A stretch of 64,000 nucleotides of DNA from Romanomermis culicivorax. Lineage: Eukaryota > Nematoda > Enoplea > Mermithida > Mermithidae. Made by a program: the position numbers and the translations under genes. The notes below the pieces were generated by a model. The model was not told the origin of the DNA. It did not search any database and saw nothing but the letters and a program-made list of their open reading frames with translations. Each line of letters opens with the position of its first letter. The stretch's first letter is position 1. The DNA is taken from positions 749,001 to 813,000 of the forward strand of contig CAWUHX010000157.1 of NCBI GenBank assembly GCA_963922205.1, in the 5' to 3' direction. Positions 42,801-53,425 of this stretch are shown piece by piece.

Positions 42801-45800
42801 AAGTTAAAAACTTTTTAACTATTTTTAATTTTTTAACTAGTTTTAACTTTTTTAGACTTAAAAACCTTTTTTTAAGTTAAAAACTTTTTAACTATTTTTA
42901 ACTTTTTAAAAGTTAAACACGTTTTTAGTTAAAAACTTGAAGAAACATAGTTAAAAACTTGAAAAATAAGGTTTAATGAAAGATCAACAGTGGAAAATTT
43001 TCAGTGATGCGTCTGATTTTTTGAATGGATTTGCCCGCGGAAAATATACAAGCAGTCTTGGCCGAAATCCTGATCTTCAATGGTTTGTTTCTGACTCCAA
43101 TCCAGAATTTAAATTTAAAATGTTGTTCACGACATAGACGTAGAGCGTTTGTTTTCTCAATATAAATTAATATTGTCTGATCGCCGTCAAAGCTTAACAT
43201 TTGAAAATATTGAAATGATAAATATTGTTATGTTTAATAAGTTTCTTTTCAACTAAACTTGACAGTTTGCTGCCATTAAAACGTCTTATTGCAATTTATT
43301 AAGGCCAAAAAATAGTGTAAAATTGGTTTTTTTGCACTTAACTGTGCACTTAATTTGCCATCTTTTGCACTTAAGAATCCGTGCTCTAGTTATATCGTGT
43401 TATTCTAATAAAGGTGTTCACAACCAACAACAAATTCTTAACTTTTCTGGATGTTGAACATTGCAGCTTTGATCAACAGATCTCATTAAAAACTGTCTCA
43501 GAACGTCATCCAAAAGTTTCTATGATTCATGGCCATGTATGCGTTGGGGATGTATTAAGAGTAGCAGTCATCCAATCTATGCAAAATTGGCTGGACGCCG
43601 ACTTTGGAAGGAAGTGTGATCAAGATTCATTTTTCTTTAATACATTAGTTGTCTTGTGTGTGGGTCTGGCCATTCATCATTTGTTATTGTGGTGACTATA
43701 CCAATAGAATTGGGGCGGCACATGTTAATTACATATTTTTTTATTATTTATTGCTCGCCTTGTAAGTGGAAGTGGAGACCAACATGGGTCGCTTCCTAGG
43801 AGAATCTTACCCTTCATGGACGTTGAACATAGTGAGTTTCTAGTTTTAAATAGGAACCTGCAGGAAAGAATTTGGTGAAAACCTTTGCGCTGTTCTACTG
43901 CACGCTTTTTCTAGATGCTTGTTGCTGTAGCTTAGCATATGCAATAGCTGAAGGTTATGTTCAGCCTGCAAGAGAACTGTAGCACTGTACCGAGCTTTAC
44001 TTATAGGAAACTTTTCAGTTTCCTTTAAGTACAGTAATCATCTGTGTACAATCCAGTTGCCTCTTCAGTTATTTTGTTGACATCTTTTGACCTAAGCAAG
44101 CAGAGATATGAGCATAAAATATACTAAAGAATAAAACAATTGACACCAGTTCATATGCTGACCATTAATAATACCTTACTCATGCATGTGTATCCCCTGC
44201 CTTATATGACACCATATCTATATTCATGTATCATACCGCTACTACATTACAATATGCCATATGGAATCACGTATCATACAAAATTTGATGACATTAAACA
44301 GTTTATGTGATACATTAGGATTTCATATGAATCCAATAAGTTAAATTATATGCCAACAGATGAGTATATCTGCAGCAACTCAAAATTCATAGTCAAATTC
44401 TATTTTCGCGGTTAGAGTTGGAAGCATGTATTTCACATTAAGTAACTCGCTAATGATTACTGTATTAACACTGAATAATCCATCCTATTTTGAGCTCCTA
44501 GTGGCTTGAGGCTTACTATGATGTCTTTGGTTTTGTTTCAGTATATTATTGAACACAGCTTGTCGATTATAAAAAATTGAATGAAAGGGCTGTTTTTGAT
44601 AATTTTCGTATCATTCCTTGAGAAAAATGATAAAATAAACCATGAATTAGAATGTTAAAGTCTGTAACGCATATGGAGCAAGGCACAGCAATTGTCAATT
44701 TTATGAATATAAAGAATGATTAATTTCAGCTGCTCAAAATGAACGTTTCATTTTTGAATCAAATGATTGGTTCCCTGATGATCAAAAATATGGCAAGGTT
44801 GATACTTGATTTGTGAATTATTGAAAGTAAAAGTAACAAAGGGGTTCAGAAAATATTCAATTCAATTCTGAATGTTTACTCACTATCATCTAGTATGAAA
44901 ACATTATTCGAAGTGTTGCATCCACATTACTGAAAAAATTTCCTGATATTTAAAATTTTGAATTGACCTTCCAAAAAGTATGTTTAATTTGGCTGCTTTG
45001 TGTTGAAAAAGATCATGGAAACAAAAAATATAAATTAAAAAACTCATTTTTTGATAGGCTATCTAAAAACGTCGTATAAGCTTATCACCATTACGACATG
45101 AGGATCAGTCTTCTTTTTCATCTCCATAGTTTCTTACCATAACTTGGGGTAGGTACCTTTGGATGCTTTCCATTGTTAATTTTTTTCCTTTTTTTTGGTC
45201 ATTCTAATCTCATGATAAGTTTCATTCAGATTTCTTTACATATCAATAAGTTTTTCATAGATGAGAAAGTCAATCTTAGGAGAAGTTTTTAGTGGTTAGT
45301 CAGTCCGCTCAGTGTGAGAAGTTGCTTCTTTTTCTTATGATTATTTTTCACAGTCATCTTTCAGCTGAAGACCATTGTATCATAGTTCGCATCCATTGTG
45401 CCCCAACACCAGTTTCATAATTTGGATGCTTTTTCCTGTTGGTACTTTATTCCGATGTATTACAATATTGGCCATTTTGTTTTCAATAAATATCAGAAGT
45501 TATCCTCATCTTTCATTAGATATTATCAATCATAATGATCTTTCAAATCCACAGTTTGGATGCAGACGTTCTAGTTTCACTTGTGAACCAAGTTATGAGT
45601 TACCAATGGCAGAATTGGGTACACTTCCTAATGGTCAGAGAGCACGTTTTCTTTGCTTGGGACAAGGTGACCTATTCATTCATCACGACTTTATGGAGTT
45701 TATGTTCAAGAGGCGAAGCATTCTGTTACATCAAAGCGATTGCTGGTGCCCCTGACTCCAGATAAGTAGCCTGTGGTCATTTATAATCCCGACAAAAGTG

Positions 45801-48800
45801 AAAATAGGGAAAGTTAGAAAGCCGAATTACAATAATTACAATGAAAGGCTTAAGGCTACAGTGTACTAAAACAGTTCAAGTATAAACAGAGACGAAAATA
45901 CGAAACGAATAGCCCTGAAGTTATCCAACCATGAAAATGTGAATTTTCCATTGTTCCCAACACATGTTTGCTTCATCTATTGTCATTTTCCCTGTGAATT
46001 TCATAGTATATATAGTATCAACTTTCTAGTGATAGTATTCCATATCCTTCTTCTATGTCTATGGTAGTTGTGGTGTTGCTTAGATAGATGCTCTCTGAAT
46101 TGCTCAATCTTATAGCATATTTGCTGTTATACTTTTTTGGCATAGTCTTTTGTTCATGTACTATTAAAGCATTATCAGAGACCGTAAAATTCAACTAGTT
46201 CGAATCTTTATTCAAGTCTTTTTCCGTTATTACTCTCTTCAGATCAAATTGTCAGAGAGGGAAAGTTGTCAAAAATAGTCAAAGTCGCCACACTTTGTTA
46301 GGTATTGTCAAAATCTACAAAAAATGCTATGTAAAAGGTTTAGTATTCATTTTCTATTGAGTTACACAGGCTCATCGTTCAACCTAACAGTAAGCAGTGT
46401 ATGTACAGTCTGTATCTCAAAAACGTTGTTGTTAAGAATTTTTCTAGAATGTCTTTCATTCTGAAACTTATCGAGGAGTCTAAGATAAATTTCATCCAAT
46501 TCATAGGACAAAAATGACAGTTTATTAGGAATTAGTGAAAAATGATTTATTCACAAAATTGGGCCTACAATCATGCATTGTACTGTATTTAATCATCAGG
46601 GATCCTGAATCTTCCAGTCATCAAGTCAGTATCAAGGTAGGCATATTGGCAAGTGTCATTCCAGATTTTTTGAGGTTTCACACAAATGATCTCAAAAACC
46701 ACTTGTAGCAAAATCACATGAACACAATTATCTCCATAATGAAGCATGTGCAATATTTGGTGAAGAAATTTTCAAAATTTACATTATCACCAACCTGGGA
46801 ATTTGTTAATCATTTTAGCTTTTATGTCGGCGAAATTTCCAGGATCATTAAAAGCGTACCAGATCAAATCGCATTCTTGATCTTCTTTGCTAATCTAGAC
46901 AGAAAGGAAGTTCGTTTTGCTGGAAAAAATTGTCAAAGTTGGAGATACAGTAATAAAACTAGTATTTTTGGATAGGGCTCCAGGAGTGGCTACGAATATC
47001 ACAAATAATATTGTGCAAATTATCTATGTCTCAGAGAGCATCTTTCCCCTTGCCATATTGGCTCAATTGGTTAGAGCACGCATACAGTAGCCGCAAGCTT
47101 CCTGCTACAAGTCCTGCACCGAGCCCAGTCTTTACTGAAGACCTGAGCAAGGGGAAAAAGTTGCCTTGGCACCTGTTAAACTTGACGACCGAAGCGCGTT
47201 AAGAGTGGCCACAGCATTCTCATTACTTGGTGGGCTCAGTTCGTAAAAGCATGTGGACAGCAGCCTCAAGGTTCAGGGTCCATGTCGTAGACAGAGCCTA
47301 GCTTTTAGTGAAGACCCGAGCAATTGAAAAAGATTACCTCAACGCTGGTGTTGTGTGTCAAACTCAATGGCAGATGGATGTTAAGAATTGCTGCAGCCAG
47401 CCATCACAACTTTGAACTGTTGCAAACTATAGTCGTTTCAGAGAGCACATTTCCTGTGTGCATGACAGTCTGAGATGTTGTATGCAAAATGTGTGAAACA
47501 AGTAGAATGCGCATGGCAGAAAGAAATTGATACAGTCTGTATGAGCAACACAGAGGATCTTACTGTAGCAAAAATGAAGGAAACAGATTGCAGTAACGCA
47601 GCGTGTCTTACTGTAGCTAGGATGACATTCAGATATGCTTAAGGAGCTTGACTAGTTGTAGAGAGTGTAACCTTTGACTCAATCTAGAATGGGCGAAGGG
47701 ATTTTATATTTTATTATGTAAAAATTACCGACAAATTGCACCATCTAAATATGTCCAAATTCGAACTGAACTCAGAATGAATCAGTCACAACTCTTCTAG
47801 CCAGTGTTATCCTCCACTTTGTGAACGTTCTACAAGCCTTGTACACCAAATGACATTATCTTGTGAATCACTTTGTAAAACTGACAAGTATACACTTATG
47901 ACTAATGATACCCTACTGCAGCCTGGGTACAAGTTCCAAGTTATCGAGCAACTTTACCTTTTTCTGAAGATCCAAGTAATGGGAAAACATTGTCTCAACA
48001 CTGGTGGCCTTAAGGCCCTGATATACTTCACCGCGCGGTACCGCGTGGTACTGCGCTGCGCAGTACCGGAATAGGTTTTTGTAATTTTTGCAGTGCCGCG
48101 CAGCGCCCCATCAGGTTTCAACTAAACCAATACACATTTTTTTAGAAGAGCAAAATCCAACAAGCCACCACGCGGTACCGGCGCCCCCTGTTAGTATGAA
48201 TAGGACAACCGGCATCGCGTGGCGAAGTATGACAGGGCCTTTAGACAGTCAGTCAAGCACAATGAGAATGTTGAGAAGTGGCCACAGCAGCCACCACAAC
48301 TTTAAACTGTTGCAATTTATCTACATTTCAGAAGGCATCTTTCCCATTAGTAGGTTGGCTCATTTGGTTAGAGCATGTGGACGGTAGCTACAAGTTCCAA
48401 TTTTGAGTCCTGCATCAAGCCTTGCTTTTACTCACGACCTGGTCAACATCAGCAGGAAAAGCTCGCCTCAACAATGATGGCCCTTGACAGTTGATCAAAC
48501 AAGATGGCAGTGAGATGCTGAGAGTGGCCGCATGCATCCACTTCAAATTTGAACTGCTGCCAGAGAGCACCTTTACCATTGCTGAGTTGCCACAGTTGGT
48601 TAGAGCATGCAAACTGTAGATGCAAGATTATGGCTTTGAGTCCCGCACCGAGCCTAACAGTTACTGATGACCTGAGCAAGGCAAAAAGATTGTCTTGACA
48701 CTGGTGGCATCCATGAAACTCGACGACAGAAGCATGTTGAGAGTGGGCACAACAGCCACCACAACTTTGAACTGTTACAAATCTTCAACATTTCAGGAAG

Positions 48801-49792
48801 CACCTTTTCTGTTGCGTTTAGAGCATGTGGATGCTAGCAGCAAGGTTCTGGATCTGGGTCCTCGAATGAGTGTTGGGGATGCACTTACGGTAGCAGGCAT
48901 CCCATCCATGCAAATTGTGAAGATGGCGAGAGGCGTCACTATGTGTGCATGACTGCCTTTAAAAGGCTGCATTTGACATGTTATGATCATTCTCACAAAT
49001 GTCATCTTTTGTTACTATTATTTTATGCCAGTAAAGTGCGGCGGCCAAAGTGGTGTTTATTTATCGACTGTTTACTAGCCGGATTCATATTCGGTCATAT
49101 ATTCTGCTACAGCAGCGTCTCACATTTCCGAATTTTATGAGGACCATTAGGTAAGATTCTCTGGAGTGGTCTAATAGCTTTTTGGGTGCAAGCTGTTGGA
49201 TTCCAGTTGCTGAATAGTGACTGAAGGTTGTGTTTAGCTCTGCTAAAGAACTCTTGCACTCTATCAGCTTTTACCAATAGGAAGCTCATTTGAGTGACCT
49301 ACGGTAGCTGGTTTGGTACAAGCCAATAGACTCTTTAGTCATATTGCTGACGTCTTCTGACCCAAGCAGAGACCACTAAACATGAAAAGCAGTAGCCCCC
49401 TTAAGTCTAGATTTTACCGAGGACCCAAGCAATGAGGAAAGGTCGCCACAATACTGATGGCCCTTCACGTTCTATCAAACTAGATGGCAGAGGGATGTTG
49501 AAAGTGGCCACATGCAGCCACCTCAAACTTGAAGCAAATTATCTATGTTTCAGGTGCCAGCATTTGCTGCAAGGTTCTGCGTTCAAGCTGCCCCAACGGA
49601 GCCTAGCTTTTACTGAACAGTTTTTCCCAACATTCTAGATTTAAGAATCTGAATCTTTTGAACACTCACCTCTTTCCAACCTAAACTTTTTATGCACCAT
49701 TGAAGATTTTCTCGATTAGAATCCGATTTCGATGTATCAATTTTCCAACAACGATTTTCCATATTATTATACATATTATTATCGATTTTTCC
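39511..49792 (-). CDS. Tubulin tyrosine ligase-like (TTLL) enzyme, five exons, incomplete
   Basis: This is the gene-level entry. TTLL enzymes are ATP-grasp ligases that add glutamate, glycine or tyrosine to tubulin tails, mostly on ciliary or neuronal microtubules. Exons are 49792-49670, 46894-46795, 41919-41514, 40495-40210 and 39855-39511; all four junctions agree in phase (0, 1, 2, 0), giving 1,260 nt (420 residues). Motifs in order: WCIKSLGWKE (about 32-41), DLIWYAFNDPG, NKFPGMKTLANK (about 71-82), YIAKPDDGARGENILLF (ATP-binding lysine and glycine loop, about 131-147), QEYVKNPLLIDGRKFDFRIF, GIARFCTSLY, TNMHITNYAINK, and GFDILLTSDCKPLLLEINYSP with the metal-binding acid and Asn. I cannot assign a TTLL subtype. 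No start codon is certain (GKIDNNMYNNM precedes two Met) and the frame ends at a donor, so 5' and 3' exons are missing. Confidence 0.9.
40210..40495 (-). CDS. TTLL exon 4 visible
   Basis: The acceptor CATTTCAG precedes PTIENRGITNMHITNYAINK, a near-invariant TTLL signature, followed by a variable helical stretch and EKKCFQ at donor CAA/GTACAT, phase 0. Confidence 0.93.
40530..40720. repeat. AT-rich repeat AAAATTAAAATACAA (TTLL intron)
   Basis: Short imperfect units of AAAATTAAAATACAA and ATAAATTTAACAATT. Confidence 0.8.
41105..41450. repeat. Purine minisatellite AAGGATAAG then AAAGAATAAAGAAC (TTLL intron)
   Basis: Two adjoining arrays: AAGGATAAGGATAAG-type units (41,130-41,270), then AAAGAATAAAGAACAAAG units (41,270-41,440). 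Minus-strand frames across them read (FILYSLF)n and are not proteins. The array starts about 60 bp downstream of the exon 3 donor. Confidence 0.9.
41514..41919 (-). CDS. TTLL exon 3 visible (ATP-grasp core)
   Basis: The acceptor TTATGTTAG precedes MKTLANKVPLTKCLSRMRKL. The exon contains the ATP-binding AKPDDGARGEN, QEYVKNPLLIDGRKFDFRI and GIARFCTSLYEK, and ends at donor AA/GTAAGA, phase 2. Confidence 0.95.
42117..42172. other. Perfect 23-bp hairpin, 10-nt loop
   Basis: The left arm, starting TCAGCCTGTCTCACAT (42,117-42,139), is the exact inverse complement of 42,150-42,172. The loop is CATTTCTGGC. Pairing stops abruptly on the outside. It lies in a TTLL intron, in sequence that on the minus strand still looks like decayed coding (MLEYVRQADAGFLKFYALHQ). 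Confidence 0.9.
42415..42510 (+). repeat. tRNA-like sequence, probably SINE head
   Basis: GCCTCGGTGGTCCGGTATTA carries an A-box-like start, and 45 bp later GGGATTGAATCCCAG is a good B-box with a self-pairing T-arm. The intervening arms do not form a clear anticodon stem, so a functional tRNA is unlikely. Confidence 0.45.
42558..43388. mobile_element. hAT element, 831 bp, with 8-bp TSD
   Basis: The ends are TAGAGCAAGGATTTTTAAG on the left and, inverted, TAGAGCACGGATTCTTAAG on the right, followed on both sides by TTGCACTTAATT-type words. GTTATATC is duplicated exactly (42,550-42,557 and 43,389-43,396). The centre holds (T/A)-rich near-palindromes (GTTAAAAACTTTTTAAC) and a short coding-like relic, but no intact transposase. 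Confidence 0.9.
43530..44130. repeat. Dispersed repeat, paired with 48,860-49,400
   Basis: GTTGGGGATGTATTAAGAGT plus AGCAGTCATCCAATC here parallels the text at 48,870-48,910. The stretch with GAAGGTTATGTTCAGC, CTTATAGGAAAC and TTTTGACCTAAGCA parallels 49,210-49,370 in the same order. Order and orientation are kept, so one larger repeat unit is present at both sites. Confidence 0.65.
44140..46700. other. TTLL intron sequence without a firm feature
   Basis: Coding-like snatches occur (for example RFIFESNDWFPDDQKYGK at about 44,745, and a plus-strand frame at 45,535-45,762 rich in F, W and V) and may be transposon relics. None has motifs that I can name. Confidence 0.35.
46795..46894 (-). CDS. 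TTLL exon 2 visible, 100 nt
   Basis: The acceptor TTTCTGTCTAG precedes ISKEDQECDLIWYAFNDPG. The exon ends NKFP plus the first base of Gly at donor CCCAG/GTTGGT. It is too short to stand out by length, but the residues bridge GWKE and MKTLANK as the family requires, and both phases fit. Confidence 0.88.
48013..48240. mobile_element. PIF/Harbinger-type MITE, copy b, intact
   Basis: AGGCCCTGATATACTTCACC at the left and, inverted, AGGCCCTGTCATACTTCGCC at the right, 228 bp, flanked by TTA on both sides (48,010-48,012 and 48,241-48,243). The subterminal GC-rich palindromes (GCGCGGTACCGCG) give it a very strong foldback potential. It interrupts the tRNA-derived repeat cluster. Confidence 0.92.
48860..49400. 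repeat. Dispersed repeat, partner of 43,530-44,130
   Basis: The segments match, in the same order, the repeat in 43,530-44,130 (GTTGGGGATGCACTTACGG, AGCAGGCATCCCATCC, then TGAAGGTTGTGTTTAGC and CTTCTGACCCAAGCAGAG). Confidence 0.65.
49670..49792 (-). CDS. TTLL exon 1 visible
   Basis: The acceptor CATTTTTCGCCCAG precedes GKIDNNMYNNMENRCWKIDT, and the exon ends CIKSLGWKE at donor GAG/GTGAGT, phase 0. If translation starts at one of the Met codons, the acceptor may instead be part of a 5' UTR intron or a trans-splice site. Confidence 0.75.
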
Positions 49793-49799
49793 CTGGGCG

Positions 49800-51780
49800 A
49801 AAAATGTACAAAATTGATGAATGAAAATTTTCCTACCGTAAAAATATATATATATTTGGGAAAGAACACATCAATTATGAGTTTTAAAATTTTCAAAAAA
49901 AAAAATTTATCCAGTTAACACCGGTCGTCGTCAAATTTTTTCTTTTGGTAATGGTTCAGTTTTTTGATGCTAACTTTCGTGAAATATCGTAAAATATTCA
50001 GGGCAAACCGGAAAAATCGCATCGACGCCCACCGCCGAATGAGCCAAAAAACTGGCCGATCCACCAATCAAAAACCCCCGCCCTTTTTTGTATGATGAGG
50101 ATGTTTTTGTTTATCTGGAAAGTCGTCAAAAAAGTCAAATAATCTGAAATAATTTTGAAATCTTGTTTTGATAATAGACAATCCATAATGAACGGTTATT
50201 TCTTCTAGTTTCTAATGAAATAAATTTAACACCAATTGATAGATCTTGATTTTTCCTATCAGAATATCTGATTTTCATTTATTATGGTTCATTTTTGGCT
50301 GAGTTATAGACCAGGAAGTAAAGTCACGAAAAACCTATTGAGTATTGATTAGATGCGTCTCGATTCAGCCACCACAACTTATCAGCCATCATGTCAATAG
50401 TTACTTTCGATTGAGCCACCATTTTCCACACGGAGTATGTATTCAAGTTCAGTGTCGTTTTCGCCACTGAGTAGATTTAGCCGCTATGTATGAAAATCCA
50501 GGTTGACCAAAATATAGAAAACTAATGATGGCATGATTAAATCAGTGGCTGAAATGAGACAGTAAGCCTGAATGACTGAATCGTGTAAAAATCTGGTATC
50601 TGAAATGAACGTGGATTGAGAATCCTTCTATCTCGGCTATTGATGTCTTTCAGTTTTGTCATATTAGTATCATGGAAATTTCACATATAAGGCGAAAACG
50701 TGCTAAAATACAGCATAAACATGTAGCAAAAAATCCTTTCTGCGAGGTCTTATTTCTTCGAATTAGATTTCTTAATAATTAGTATTTGGTTCTAATTAGA
50801 TAAAAAATAGAAAACATACAACAAAAAAGAGAACATGAAAATTTGATAACTTGAAGATTTTCATGTGAATTAATAACATATTTCAAGTTCTCGATTTTGA
50901 CGTCAGCAATTACAACTTCAAGTATTTTAAAGTTTTTGTTTTGTAATCTGATTTTGTTAGGAGAATCTAATCCTAAAAGAAAATTATAAAATTTTTAGGA
51001 GGAAAAATATAAATTTTGAATTGGAAATTCCAAAATTGCAAAATCTAAATTTTTTGAAGGAAAATCAAATTCTTCGAACTGAAAAATCTGAATGTTCCAG
51101 AAATATCTAAATTTCTTGATCTGAAATTTCTGAATTTTTTAATTCACAAATACGAATATATTTTTTTAAACGAATTTTGAATTTTGAATGAAAAACTCAT
51201 AACTTTGGGAAAGAATATAAAACTTTTTCACAAAAAAATTTTAATATTTGAAAAGGCACGCACTAAAGCGTAACAAGACATCGTCAAATTTTACTTTACA
51301 TAAAACAGAAACCACTCCATTCCACAATTATTTCGATATTTTAACAGAAAAATTCGAATTTTTGAATGAATAATTTTAGAAATGTTCAAAATTTTGAAAC
51401 ATAAATTTTTAAAAAATGTGAATTTTTGAAGAAACATTTCTGTTTTTAAACCGAAATTAACAATTTTTCTGAATTGGATCTGAATTTGATGAACGAAATT
51501 TCAATTTTTGGATTTGATGAACGAAATTTTAATTTTTGAACTGAAAATTTTAATTTTTTTAAACATGGTCTGAATTATATGCATAATGATTCAGGTTTTT
51601 TGAATTTGTAGAAACGAAAACATGCGACATTATGTGTGAAAGTAAGTGGTTTTGGATATTTTAATAATTTAAGAAAAAACAAACAACAATTATTTACACA
51701 AAATTATTCAAATGTCCGAGTTGAAACATAAATTTCGATTTGGTCGAGAAAAACTGAATGCGAGTAAACAAGTACACTGC
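49800..51780. other. Upstream of TTLL: mostly AT-rich, one coding-like patch
   Basis: At 49,990-50,110 the base composition rises to that of the real exons. On minus one frame reads GRGFLIGGSASFLAHSAVGV and DAIFPVCPEYFTIF; on plus another reads KPEKSHRRPPPNEPKNW after a TATTCAG acceptor. Either could be a coding exon (possibly the TTLL 5' end), but splice sites do not decide. From 50,600 to 51,780 there is only AT-rich sequence with GAATTTTTGAA-type words. Confidence 0.3.
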
Positions 51781-51959
51781 AAAACCATATAAATGTTGGA
51801 TTTGCGGTTTTACCAAGGCCACCTCACTGGAATCATGGGTGAGCCCGCATCATTTCATGGATCCACGGATCTCCACCCTTTCCACTGGTCACCTTGACAT
51901 AAAGGAACGCTTGGCCACTTGAACGCGACTTTCATAAAATTGCATTGAATGAATAGGGC

Positions 51960-52076
51960 ACCTTGTCTCTAGCAAGGAAAACGTGCTCCCTGACCACTAG
52001 GGAGTGCACCCAGTTTTGTAATTAGTAACTTCGGCCCAATTTGCAATTAGATCCACAACTGAAATAAGGAAGTCCT
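51960..52076. repeat. Dispersed repeat, second copy at about 60,165-60,275
   Basis: CTCTAGCAAGGAAAAC, ACTAGGGAGTGCACCCA and TTTGTAATTAGTAAC are found in the same order near 60,170-60,230. Confidence 0.6.
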
Positions 52077-53080
52077 GTAATGGTTCTCGTACACTGGGTG
52101 ATAGCTTCTCTACCACAGATTGCGCAGCCCTGCATCGCCTGTTGCGACTGTAGCAGTGCCCGTCACAAAAATCCAAGTCTGGGCCCGTGATTTGGATGAG
52201 CAACATCAAGTCTACGGGTTCAGAGGAAAATGCACGATGGCACCTTTTGCGCATCATCACATTCTCCTCCTAGAAAAGTGTGACGCCCTCGTCACAACAT
52301 CCCTCCCCCTGCTGAGGCAGACAAGGGGCCCCCTGGTTCGGTCACTATGTAACGGTTCTCACACACTGGATGGTAGCTTCTCTACCACCAACTGCACAGC
52401 CCTGCATCGCCTGTTGCGACTGTAGCAGTGTCCATCACAAAAATCCAAGTCTGGGCCCGTGACTTGGATGAGCAACATCAAGTCTACGGGTTCAGAGGAA
52501 AATGCATGATGGCACCTTTTGCGCATTGTCACATTCTCCTCCTAGGAAACTGTGACGCCCTCGTCACAACATCCCTCCCCCTGCTGAGGCAGGCAAGGGG
52601 CCACCTGGTTCGGTCACCATGTAACGGTTCTCACACACTGGATGGTAGCTTCTCTACCACCGACTGCACAGCCCTGCATTGCCAGTTGCGACAGTAGCAC
52701 TGCCCGTCACAAAAATCCAAGTCTGAGCCCGTGACTTGGATGAGCAACATCAAGTCTACGGGTTCAGAGGAAAATGCATGATGGCACCTTTTGCGCATTG
52801 TCACATTCTCCTCCTAGGAAAGTGTGACGCCCTCGTCACAACATCCCTCCCCCTGCTGAGGCAGGCAAGGGGCCACCTGGTTCAGTCACCATGTAACGGT
52901 TCTCACGCACTGGATGGTAGCTTCTCTACCACCAACTGCACAGCCCTGCATCGCCTGTTGCGACTGTAGCAGTGCCCATCACAAAAATCCAAGTCTGGGC
53001 CCGTGACTTGGATGAGCAACATCAAGTCTACGGGTACAGAGGAAAATGCATGATGGCACCTTTTGCACGTCGTCACAGTC
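52077..53080 (+). repeat. 272-bp tandem repeat, about 3.7 copies
   Basis: Units start with GTAACGGTTCTCACACACTGG at 52,349, 52,621 and 52,893, with an older start (GTAATGGTTCTCG) at 52,077: a constant period of 272 bp and high identity. Each unit can encode a ITKIQVWARDLDEQHQVYG-like stretch, but 272 is not a multiple of three and the frame closes in each unit, so the array is not one repetitive protein. GC content is well above the surroundings. Low divergence suggests recent amplification. Confidence 0.92.
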
Positions 53081-53169
53081 CGAATCCAAATGATAGATTC
53101 AAAAGATGGTCGTTATCGATAAGATTGGAGTCAAAGACTAGATTAATTTCTAATATTTATCAAAAATGA

Positions 53170-53345
53170 GATGACTATTGAGGCGACCTGTTCCTGCTAC
53201 TCGGGGCTTCAGTAAAAGTTAGGCTCGGTCAGGGACCTTGCAGTTACCATCTGTATGCTCTAATCAACTGAGCCAACTGAGCAATGGGAAAGGCGCTCTC
53301 ATTTTGCCAAAGTTTGTAGTTGGGGTGGTTCCTGTGACCACTCTC
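53170..53345 (-). repeat. tRNA-derived repeat unit, inverted
   Basis: Read on the minus strand it has TTGGCTCAGTTGATTAGAGC, then the body words of the 47.0-49.6 kb cluster (CTTTTACTGAAGCCC, GTGGTCACAGGAACC). Confidence 0.65.
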
Positions 53346-53425
53346 AACGTGACCAATATCGTAACACACTGAAATAAATTATCAACACAAAAAATGCAAA
53401 TGACAAAACTGTGGTTTCAAGCCCA

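Larger units (their letters stand above)
47040..49640 (+). repeat. Cluster of tRNA-derived repeat units (GGCTCAATTGGTTAGAGC type)
   Basis: At least five diverged units of about 220-250 bp share: a tRNA-like head (A-box TGGCTCAATTGGTTAGAGCA near 47,060, 48,354 and 48,592), AGTCCTGCACCGAGCC, TTTTACTGAAGACC(T)GAGCAA, GTGGCCACAGCAGCCACC and ACTTTGAACTGTTGCAAA. The D-stem GCTC/GAGC is kept and the head resembles an Ile-type tRNA. An inverted unit lies at 53,170-53,345. This is a second SINE-like family, locally clustered in a TTLL intron. Confidence 0.75.

Noticed and set aside
52120..53169. Repetitive protein gene from the 272-bp units
   Set aside because: The period is not a multiple of three and each unit's frame ends in a stop.
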